Source: Diplonema papillatum
Lineage: Eukaryota > Euglenozoa > Diplonemea > Diplonemida > Diplonemidae
Direction: 5' to 3'
DNA length: 64,000 nt
Assembly (NCBI GenBank): GCA_030068145.1
Contig: JAPJBO010000319.1
Location: forward strand, 164,495 to 228,494
Below, piece by piece: positions 15,001 to 27,000 of this stretch (position 1 is the first letter of the stretch; each line of letters starts with the position of its first letter). The notes under the pieces are model-generated. The model was not told the origin of the DNA, ran no database searches, and was given only the letters and a program-made list of their open reading frames with translations. A program made the position numbers and the translations under genes.

Positions 15001-18000
15001 CAGGGCAGGTGCGAGCTGAGCACGACGTGCTGCGCAGCGTATGACACCGAGTTGTCGTGTACTGGAAGCACCGAAGTTGACTGCGAGTGGGCCGCCGCGG
15101 CAGCGGGTGCAGCGACGAGGGCAGTGTGTGTCGAGCGCCCCTGCAGGTCGGCGACGGAAAACGCGTGCACGGTGGATGCGCGTTGTGAGTGGTACGCTGG
15201 TTGCGGAGACGCTGCGCAGGGGACTTGCAACAAGAGGCGGTGCAGGGCGACGAGCGAACAAACGTGCGTCAAAGACGTTGCTTGTTTGTGGGACGGCACC
15301 CAGCAGACCTGCTCGATGCTGGTCTGCATGCGGTACACCGGCGCAGATTGCTGCGTTGCAAACAAGTACTGCCGCTGGTCAGGTGACGTTTGTGAGCAAA
15401 AACCGTCGTGCGTTGGTGTCGACGGCGGCGACTGGCGGTTGGTCAGGCACTTGAATGCAGGAGACGCGGCATTCTTCATGACCAACGACGATTTGGCGGG
15501 AACGTGGTCCTCCGGCACGCCAGCAGCCGACAACGTCACGGCGGAGACAACTGACGCGACGTACTCCATTCGGTACGACAAGACTGCGTTCAACCAGTTC
15601 CTGTTCTCGACGGCAACGTGCGAGACGTGGCTGGTGGTGAACAAGGACGAGCTGCTTCCCAAGCAAGACTACGAAGGCGACCGGTGCGTCGTTGCGAGCA
15701 GTTCGAAGCAGCAGCCGCATTACGCCTCGTGGCAGATGCGCGCGATGCACGCTGAAGAACCTTGGGTGTCGCTGAAAAACAGCGAACACAGCAACCGGTA
15801 CGACATCTTGTACGGAGAAGACGGGTACAGCACTGCGCTGCACGGGGCGTTGCTGCGAGCAGAAGGTGGCCTGAACGTTTGGATCCGAGACAAGGCAAAC
15901 GCGCCGTCTGCCAGCGTGTGCGAAGATACAGGAGCTGCACCCAGTCCGGTGATCGCTGACGAGTGTTTCAGACTGGCTGTCTGCTCGCCGTTCGACTCAG
16001 AAGCGAGCTGTGTGCAGCAGAAGCTCTGCAGGTGGAAGGAGGCGCCTGCGGCTCCTCCTGGACCTTCGCTGTTCGCGATTGGAGACGGTCTTGGTGGAGG
16101 GGAATGTGTGCGGCGGTACTCTGTTGGCGACGGGCTGACGGAGACACCGTCGCATTCCGATGTTGAATTCTGGTTCTCGGATACTGTGAACGCCAGCAGT
16201 GCGGACGAGGCGAGCAGGATCTGCACATTGTTGTGCAGCGACGGGGGCCGCAAGGGCCGTCTAGCGCGCACGCTGACCGCACAGGAGCTGGCTCGTCTGG
16301 CGACCTTGAGACAGTCCTCCGTCGGCAGCAACAACAACCAGACAGTGGCTTTCATTGACGGGACGGACTCAGCAGAAGAAGGCAAATGGGTGTGGTCAGA
16401 CGGTGCCACGATGTGGGACTCGCGACGAGGTTGCCAACAGGCGACGTGCCCGTGGGCTCCAGGGCAACCGGACAACGCGCAAGGAACGGAGCACTGGCTT
16501 GCTTTGTCTGCTGGCGCGGACAGCGACTGGAGCGACGTTGGCAAGGTGGCGACGCTGCCTTTCTTCTGCGAGTTCGGTTGCTTCGTTGATGCGGAGTGCT
16601 CGAACGGCGACGTGTGCCAACAGGGCCGTTGTGTACAAGGCAGTGGATGTGCGGCAACAGCGGAGGAGTGCGGACTGCTGTCTCAGACTGGCTGCGCGAG
16701 CAGTGCTGTGTGCAAGTGGGGCTCAACAACCTGCGTGGCAAAGTACACGTTAGACGGTGGCGTGTCAGAGCAGACATCGTACTCAGATATCCAGTTCTGG
16801 CACTCCGGCACTGTGGCAGTCGCAGACGTGGTGACTGCAGCAGCAGCCTGCGAGTCTTTGTGCGGCAACGACGGGGGGGCTGGGCGGCTGGCCCGTGTGC
16901 TGTCGGGCGACGAGTCTGTGCGGCTCATGGCAGTCGGCCTTGGACGAAGAGGTTGGCTCGACGGCTCTGACGGCAGCAGCGGGGCGAAAACATGGAAGTG
17001 GTCGGACGGGACAGTGTTCTGGTCTTCAGCGCAGGGCTGCTTGCAAGGCTGGTGTCCTTGGGGGAGCGAGGAGCCCAACAACCGTGGCTCGGCCGCCGTC
17101 TCGGGACGTGGAATGAAAATGTTGAGTGCGACGGGGAACTTCCTTGAGGTTGACGGGGCAGGGTCTTGGAACGACGAGAGCGGAGACACGAAGCTTTCAT
17201 TCTTCTGTGAGTTCCCGTGTGCCACAAACCACGACTGTAACCCAAAGGGCGAGTACTGCCCGTATCAGTGCAACTCGCAAGGAAGGTGCGAAGCAAACAA
17301 ACAATGCGGGGCTGCGGCAGACTGCAGCTCGCTCGAGACCGAAGCATCGTGTCTCGGCAGCAAACAACCTCTCTGCGAGTGGCACCAGAAGGCAGGCGAG
17401 AAAGGGACGTGCGCGGACTTGACCTGCCAGCACACTTCGCAGGCAACATGCAACGCGGATGCAAGCTGCGGATGGAGCACCGAGTGCTCCGAGTCAGGCA
17501 GTGGCGCATGCGTTCGGAAGCGGTGTAAAGGAGACAACGAAGCACTCTGCACTGCTGACGGCCGCTGCGTGTGGTCGAAGGTCGGCGGGTGCGGGTACGC
17601 AGCTTGCAGCCAGCACGGATTGGAGCGTTGCTGTGGTCAAGACTCGGGTTGCGAATGGGACATGACAAACGCGCCTGCGTACTGCGTGCAGAAGGCTTGT
17701 GCGGCAACGCACGAGACGAAAACAGATTGTGATGGAGATTCTTCGTGCTCGTGGGACGGACACGAACAGCAGTGCACAGACGCAGTATGCAACGCGATGG
17801 AAGAATGCGGCTGCAGGAACACCGACGGGTGCTCGTGGGACGTGAAGCTGACAAAGTGTGTGGCGTCGGAGTTCGGTTTGTGCCCGACGATGGATGTGGC
17901 GGTGCTGGTTGGCGGGCCGTCTTCGATGGGGCAGCGCTACGCACGGCACCCGCATGGCTTCTTCGCGATGACGAGGACCATCGACGATTGGTTGCGGAAG

Positions 18001-21000
18001 CTTCCTTTGACAGGCGAAGCGGCGGGGTCAACCTCTGCTGGGCCTGCTGGTCCCGCATCGGGAGGCGTGCGCGTCGCGTTGGTGCAGTACGCGGGTGTCA
18101 AGACAGGCAGCGGCCAAGGCATTCCGCTGCAGACCCAAGCGGGCCCTGGTACTGGTACCGGTGGGTTCTTCTCCGGGATTTACGACGAGCTTGCGACGGA
18201 TTTGGAGTACCTGGAGTCGCAGTTTTTGAAGGGGGACACTCTGCTGGTGCAAGAGGGGCTCCGCGCTGTGAAGCAGACGTTTGATCGCACGAGCAGCGGG
18301 CGCAAGAGGGTGCTTCTCGTGGTTGCAAATGAGGCAATTGACGACGTGCTGGACTCGAGTGTGAATACCACGCTTGGGCAGCTGAAGCAAGGATCCGACG
18401 TCGAAGTGTTCGGGATTGTGTTGCGGCAGCAGCCAACACGTGGGGTGCAGGACAACGCAGCGCGGGTGTCGGTCGAAGCGATGGTCTCCCTGCCGGGAGC
18501 AGACCACACCGTGAACGTGCAGATTGACGAAGTGGCGGGCTTGCTGTCGTCCGTGTGTGATCCGAACCACAAGTTCGGGGAGTTGTTATCCGGGGCGGCG
18601 ACGAAAACACCGGGCGAAACTGGGGCGCGTCAACCATGCAGCCTGTACCTGGACAGCACCCTTTGCGCGAAGGATGCGGGCTGCCTGTGGAGTGGTGCAG
18701 ACGAACGGTGCCTGGACTCTGCGTGCATGAAGCTGTGCACCCAAGAACAGTGCCAAGTGGCAGAGGCGAAGCACCTGTGCGTTTGGGACGCGGAAAACGG
18801 TTGCCTGAAGGAGTCGGAGTGTGCGTTTACGGACAAGAGTTCGTGCGAAGCCGCTACCCCGGGAGACTGCACGTGGACGACAGCCGGCGAGTGCGAACGG
18901 GCGCCGTGTACGTGGAACAACGACGAATATGATTGCGTCGCAGACAGTACCGCGAGTTGCACGTGGTGGGACAGAAACGGGGAAACGGGCTGCATTGTGA
19001 GACCTTGCGTCGGAAACTCGAGGGTCCAGTGCATGATGGCCGAGAAGTGCGACTGGAAGGTCGACGCGTGCGAGGCCTTGACCGGGTCCACCGCTTCGTC
19101 GTGCAGTGTCGCCGGGTGCTCCGTGTACGACCTGCCGGCAAACTGCGCGACGGATCCGCGTTGTGAGTGGACAGGCCAATGCGAAACGAAACCATGCTCT
19201 CAGTATGAGGATGAGGTCTGCTGCGACAACCAGGCGGAATGCGAGTGGGACACGACCACGGCGCCGGCTACGTGTCAACGCAACATTTGCTACTCGCTTG
19301 CTGCGTCAGAGTCTCAGTGCAAAGCCCACGCCCAGTGTTTGTGGTCTTCGGATTCCACCTGCGTCGAGCTCAACTGCAAGTTGTTGGAGTCGCGGTGCGA
19401 GTGTGACCAGAGGGAGGAGTGCTTCTGGAAGCGCGACTTGGCATCGGGTGACTGGAATAGCACGACAAATGCTGGACAGTGCGTGTCAGCTCATTTCGGA
19501 ATGTGTCCAACAATGGATGTTGTTGTCGTCTTCGATGGATCGTCGCGAGCAAGCAGTCAGTACGGCCGGCACCCCAGTGGGTTTAACGCGGTAGTTGAAG
19601 CCATGCGCAAGTGGGCGGTGAAGCTGCCGCTAAGCTACAATACCGAGAAGTATTCGTCTTCTGTAGTTCGACTGTCCTTGGTGCAGTCGGCTGGTGTCAG
19701 CTCGTCAGCAATGGCTGCGGTTGCCCCCGACGGCGGACAACTGACCGGGAACTGGTCCCAGTTGGCAACTGACTTGGCTTGGCACGAGGACAACCCTCTG
19801 GGGGGCAGTGCAGCTATAGCCGGAGGGTTAGACAAAGCAGCTTTGCTGTTTCAAGACTTGCCTGCTGCTGGAAGCAGACAGCGAGTATTGGTGATGGTGG
19901 TCGCGGGAGACTTCGAACACGGTGAGGTAAAGGACGCACTTGACACGATGGATGTGCTCGGTGTCCAGCGCTTTGGTTTGGTTGTCCGGAAGTCGTTGAC
20001 TGAAAGTAGTTCCGAGGTGACTGCATTGGGGAAGCTGGGGTTGCTGGCGTCGGCAGTGCAAGTGAACCACACTTCGAGCGTAACAATCGATGGCTTGGGC
20101 GAAGTTTTAAATAGTCTGTGCGGTGTTCATGCAGAGTGGGGCCAGTATGTTGTGAAGCAGTCGCCTGCGATGCCGTCTGATGAGAACCTGCCATGCTTTG
20201 TTTATTGGACGAAGACGCCTTGCGAAGCAGACAGCGGGTGCGCGTGGGACGACGCAAGCGGGGCGTGCTCAAAATCCGAGTGTGTGTCTGCATGTCAGTC
20301 CGCTACATGTGACGGCATCACGTCGGAGAGCTGCTCTTGGGCCGGCGGGGGTTGCGTGAAGACGCCTGTCGTAGACTGCCACTGCAAGTACGACAGTGCG
20401 GACGTTGCAGCGAACAAGGATCTGTGTCAAAATGACGCGGCTTGCTGGTGGAATGCCACATCTTTGAGCTGTAAGGTAGACGACTGTCGGGTGGGTTCTA
20501 CCGGGTACGAAGCATGCTTACAAGTGGAGCAAGTGTGCATCGATGACAATCACGAACCGTGCAGTGACGACTGGTACTGTGAGTGCAGTGCTCCGTTATT
20601 GAGCAGCGGGGTGACGAAGCACGGGGCAGCTGAGTGTCATTTATACGAGTGCACAGCAACGTGTCCAACTTGTGCCGAAGGAAAGTGTGGCACTGGGCAG
20701 GTATGCAATGACCCTGACACGTCCCGAACGTCGACGGCGGATTGGAAGTGTAGCTGTCAATTACCATACTCAGGGTCAGCTGTAGGGGCAGCGGCAGTGT
20801 GTCGTATCAACGAATGCACGGAGACGTGTGGGCATTGCGAGAACAATGCGTGCGACGGGGCTCTGCAGCAGACATGCGTGGATCCCGACCACACGAAGCA
20901 CGGCGACTGGATGTGCGTGTGTCCGCCACCAGGCAGCAAATCGCAGGTGGGACTGGCTGTATCGGATTGCAACTTCGACGAGTGCCAGCGTCACAACGCA

Positions 21001-24000
21001 ACGTGTACTGCTGCGGGTCAAGAGTGCTGGGACCCCGATGAGTCAAAAGTTGGCGACTGGACGTGTGAATGCAAGTCACCTGCCACCGGCTTTAGCACAG
21101 CGCAACGTGCGAACTGCACCATCGATGAATGCGAAGCTGAGTGCGAGACGTGCGAGGCAGACCTGTGCAAAACGGGACCCCAGCAACAAACGTGCAACGA
21201 TCCCGATACGAGAACATTGTCAGACTGGACGTGCACGTGCAGCACGACATCCGAGAAGGGAATCGTGGGCCTGGCCAACTGTCCTTTCGACGAATGCCTC
21301 GAGGCATGTGCTTCGTGCGCTAATGAAACGTGCACAATCGCGGACCAGCTGTGTCACGATCCGAATCCGATGTCGAAGTCGTTGTCCGATTGGACGTGCA
21401 ATTGTCACTCTCCAATAGTTGGCTCTTCTCCTTTGTCGCCGGTGTCTTCGTGTGGTGTGAACGAGTGCGAACTGTTCGAGCCGTCGCATACGTGCAGCGG
21501 CAACCAGAAGTGCGTCGACACGAACGCATCGACGACCGGCGACTGGCGTTGTGAATGTGTACCCCCGTTCAATGGTAGTTCTGTGGCTGGCTGGGCCTTC
21601 TGTGAAATCGACGAGTGCGTCGCGGAGTGTGACACGTGCGAGAAAGGCGCGTGCAACAGCAACAGTCCTGTGCGGCAGACGTGTACCGATCCTGACAAAG
21701 GGGAAAATTCGTTGTCTGACTGGATTTGCACGTGCGATGACAGTAGCAGCAGCAGTGTTATGCAGGCAGCAAACTGTGATTTTGACGAATGTGCGGCCGA
21801 CTGCACGGGATGCGCACGCGGAGTTTGCGTGGAACACGGGCAGGCATGCGAAGACATCCGAAAGAAATCGAAGTCACTTGGTGACTGGTTTTGTTCGTGT
21901 CCAGCACCCTCGCAAGCCATTCAAATGGGTGGACCCGTTGCGTCATGTGGGTTCGACGAATGCTTGTTGCACAATGCGACGTGCTCAAACGTAGATCAAG
22001 ACTGTGTCGACATGGGAGTGGGGGCAGATGATTGGGAATGCGTGTGCAGATCGCCGGCAGAAGGACGAGCCGGAGCTGCTGTTGCGATTTGCATCATTGA
22101 CGAGTGCGAAGCCGAATGCGATTCTTGCGAAAACGACACTTGCTCAAATACGGAGCCCGTGCAGATGTGTGAAGACACAGATACCGCGGCGCGATCACTT
22201 TCTGACTGGGTGTGTAAATGCGGACCTGGAGACGATAACAAGAGCGCAATCACTGGGTTGGCAGCATGTCTACTGGACGAGTGTGACATTGACTGTCTCA
22301 CTTGCTCGAATGCGACGTGCGAAACTGCCGGGCAACGATGCCATGACCCGCGACCTACAGCCTTGTCTCTTGGCGACTGGATGTGCACGTGTACCGAAGG
22401 AGGATCAAACAAGTCGGCTGTTGCAGGAGCTGTCACTAATTGCACATTCGACGAGTGTGACCATGCATGGGTGGCGTGCAACTACGCAGGGCAGACCTGC
22501 TTCGATGCGAACCAATCTCATGCGAACGATTGGCAGTGCGTGTGCCCACCACCGTCAGAAGGTTCAGCAACCATGAGTGTAACGACATGCGTACTCAACG
22601 AGTGCGAAGCCAACTGCACCACGTGTGCGAACGGGGCGTGTGACTCGACAGATTTCGCAAAGCAGACGTGCAGTGATCCCGACACCGATGTGCGGTCGGT
22701 GTCCGATTGGACGTGCACGTGCGACGATGCGTCCAATAGAACGGCTATCGGCGCTGCAGCGGCCTGTCTGTTCGACGAGTGCACGGCGACATGTGACGGC
22801 TGCGCCAACAACACTTGTTCTGCTGCTAATCAGACCTGCGTCGACGCTCATGCTATGTCCAGCTCGCTTGGTGACTGGATGTGTGTATGCAAAGGGCCAG
22901 CAAAGGGCAAGAGGGAGACAGCAGCTGTGGTGCAGGATTGTGCGTACGATGAGTGCACCGAACCTCAGTACTCGTCATTGTGCGAAGCAGCTCATCAAAG
23001 GTGTGAAGATGTAAACAAATTCACCATGGGAGACTGGTTGTGCGTTTGTCAGGAGCCGTTCGTGGGGCAAGCGACGACAGAAATAGCAGCGTGCTTCGTC
23101 GATGAGTGTGTGACGACTTGTAACACGTGCCACGACGGTGAGTGCACGAATGCAGGCCAAGACTGCGACGACGCGAACAACAGTTCCCAGGCACTGTCGG
23201 ACTGGACGTGCATGTGCAGGGAGCCGAGCGTTGGCCACGCAGTGGCAAAAGTCGCACACTGTGTGCTCGATGAATGCGAAGTTGACTGCATGCACTGCGA
23301 GCGTGGCGAGTGTTTGAAGGCCGACCAAATCTGCAACGACCCGAACACTACAACATCGGCTGAATCAGACTGGACTTGCACGTGCCGTCTGCCGGCTAGG
23401 GGCAGCAGCAAACAAGGTGCTGTCGCCTCCTGTACTGTCGACGAATGCGCGTTAGCAGAAAATGCGGGATTGTGCCTCAACGAAGGGCAAGAATGCATCG
23501 ACCCGCAGCCTACGGCGAGCAGCATGAATGATTGGGAATGTCACTGCGTGGCGCCTCCTGCTGCACAGGCGTCGAAGAATGTCGCAGCCGCAGCAGAATG
23601 CGTGTACTTGGGTGAATGTGCGACAAACAGCAACGCGAAGCTGTGTCTACAGTTTGGGCACTTGTGCATGGACCCTGACACAAGTAACTCGTCGACCGGC
23701 GACTGGCAGTGCCAATGTCAGCATCCACTCACGGGTGCCAGTGGAAAAGCGACGTACAATATTGACTGCTCGCTGGATGAGTGCACCGAGACCTGCAGCA
23801 CGTGTGCGTCGACACCAACATCGCCGTCTAATGCGTGCGAAGTTGAAGGACAAACATGCTTTGATCCTGACAAGAAGCAGCTTCATGATTGGATTTGCCA
23901 GTGTCCGGCCCCATCGACGACGTCGGGGGTGGCACGTCCTGCTTCTGAATGTTTAATCAATGAGTGTGACGAGCCGTGTGCCACGTGCGCCAACAACACG

Positions 24001-27000
24001 TGCTCAGACGTGAACCAACTCTGCGAGGACTCCGACACCAATGTTACTTCGTTATCTGACTGGATATGCTCGTGCAAATTAGGTATCGGACGGGCCACGG
24101 CTCAGGCGGCGCTGTGCGTGTGTGACGAGTGTGTCACAACGCAGACTTGCACGGGTGCAGACCAGAGATGCTTTGACATTAACACGACTTGCACTGCGAA
24201 CGACGAGGCCAACAAAGAAGACTTTATCTGTGAGTGCAAGACTCCGTTTTTTGGATTTGAGATCGGCATGGCTGTTGGGTCATGCGAAATGAACGAATGT
24301 GACGACCACAACGTGACGTGTTTCGCGCAGGGGCAGGTGTGCTACGATCCTGATCTGTCGTCGCTCGGCGACTGGGGGTGCGAGTGCGTCAGTCCGGCAT
24401 CCGGCTCTGCAAAAGGGGGAGTTGCTGACTGCTTCCTCGACGAGTGTATCGAGGATTGCTCGCATTGCGCTAACGGTGCGTGCCAACCCGATGACAGCAC
24501 ATGGCGTCAGGTATGCCATGACCCAGACACGAAGGCGACTTCGATCGACGATTGGACGTGCAAATGCGCAGAGCCTGCTGTGGGTAAAGCTACGGGCAGA
24601 GCGGCTCTTTGTATTTGTGACGAATGTCAGACCTCGGACCTGTGCGATCAAGCCGACCAGTCGTGTCGTGACCCAGACACGACTTGTCACGCGGACTCAA
24701 CCAACGACTTTTTGTGCGTGTGCCTACCGCCGAAGACAGGACAGGCTATGGCTCAGCCAGCCACGTGCGATATTGATGAATGTTTGGCAAACAAAAATAT
24801 TTGCACGGAACAGGGCCAAGCATGCCGCGATCCGGATGTGGGCGAGATAAACGATTGGGTGTGCGAGTGCCCACTACCGGCAACGGGCTTTGGAAAAATG
24901 AAGCCTGCGATCTGCTTGCTGAACGAGTGCCTGCAAAACTGCACCCATTGCTCGAACGGTGCGTGTGCGGCTGCGGGACAGACGTGTGACGATCCTGACG
25001 AGTTAGCTAAGAACGACTGGACATGCACGTGTGCGTCACCAGCCACGAATCAAGCAAGAGCCCGGATTGCCAAGTGTGTTTGTGACGAATGCTTGACGAG
25101 CACTCTTTGCGTAGACGCAGCCCAGACGTGCTACGATCGAAACACAACCTGCCACGCAGGACTCGCACCTGATTTTGAGTGCAGCTGCAAAACGCCGCTG
25201 TCTGGACTCGCAACTGCTGCGGTGGCAGTGTGCGTGCACGACGAGTGTCTTTCAAACGCGTCGACGTGTATTAATGCAGGGCAAAGATGTGAAGACAACG
25301 ATCGGACCTTACTAGACACTTGGCTGTGCGTGTGCCCTGAGCCAGCCTCAGGCGTCGAACTGATGGCACCGGCCAAGTGTACTCTGGATGAGTGTGAAGC
25401 AGCTTGCGAACACTGTGCAAAGTGCTCGGAAGGGCAGTCTTGCAAAGACCTCGACACAAGCTACGAATCGATAGGCGACTGGACGTGTTCGTGTGATGAG
25501 GGGGTTGGACAAGCAACGGGAGCGGCGGCTGAATGCGTGTGCAACGATTGTTTGTCCGACACCCCGTGCGAAGATGCAGGCCAGCGTTGTATAGACACAA
25601 ACACGACATGTCACGGTGGCACAGCTCCGGACTTTGTGTGTGAGTGCCAACTGCCACAGGTTGGGTCTGCGGCGAATCAGGTTGCTGCATGCGAGCTCGA
25701 CGAATGCCATGCCAATGAAGCGACTTGCACTCAGGTTGGCCAGGCGTGTTTCGATCCAGACAGGACGGTCGAGAACAACTGGGAGTGTCACTGCCCCTTG
25801 CCGTCAAGCTCGCTGGCAACGATGGGGCCAGCGATGTGCGCATTTACGCTTGACGAGTGCGTCGAGACGTGCGAGCACTGCGCCAACCAAACTTGCAGCG
25901 CGGCCGGTCAGGATTGCCATGATCCGGACAACAGCTCGCTTGTGACTCATGACTGGACTTGCTCCTGTAGAGATCCTGCTGTCGGCATTGCTACGGGCAA
26001 GGTCGCTCGGTGTTCGTGCAACGAGTGCGTGCACGACACCGTATGCAAAGAGGCGGGACAGACATGCATTGATACCAACCCGGAGTGCGGGGCGGCAAGC
26101 GACTTCGTATGCGCATGCGACTTGCCGTATTCAGGGGCTGCCACTGGGGAAGCTGCTGATTGTGGAGAAGATGAGTGCGCAATATACGGGAACACGTGCG
26201 CCCGGGTAGGTCAGGTATGCGTGGAGCCCAACGTTTCCCGCCTCTTTGATTGGGAATGTCACTGCCCTGCTGAAACTGGCGATGAAACTGTCGGGTTGCA
26301 AACTGCTGTCGATATGTGCCACCTAGACGAGTGCGACGGCAGCTGTCCGACGTGCGCCAACAGAACGTGCTCCGGTGTGGGACAGAGTTGCCACGATACC
26401 GATACTGACATGTTCAGTTTGAACGACTGGTCTTGCAAGTGTCCAGCGCCTTCGGCAAGCCAAGCTTCGCTAAAACCTGCAGTCTGCCTTGTTGATGAAT
26501 GCTCTGCTGGAAGTCCATGTGTTGAAGACTGTGAGGCCGGGTCTTTGAACTGCTTACAGACCTGTCGCGATACCAACACGAGCCTTTCCAGTCTGGGTGA
26601 CTTCTGGTGTACGTGTCCATCGTCCAATGTTACTGCTGTTGGCGGTCCTGCTGATTGCGGGGAATTGCCGGGCTCAACTCTCACACCTGGCGCGACGTGG
26701 TCTCCTACTACAGCTTCGCCATCTGCTGTTGACTGCGCGCTCGAAGACACGCAAGAAAAGTGCATGTCAAAGTCGCAGTACTGCGAATGGAAGGAGAACA
26801 GCTGCCACAACCCGACAGACTGCAAGTCGTTGCTGACGGAAGGCAACTGTAGCTCGTCGTCCTGGTGTCAGTGGGTCGACAACACGTGCGTAGCAATCGA
26901 TTGTCACTTGGAAGAGGCGGACTGCGACAAAAGCGCGCTGTGTGAGTGGGTCGATGATGAGTGCACAGTATCGAAACCTTGCACAGCGCGTGACGAGGGT

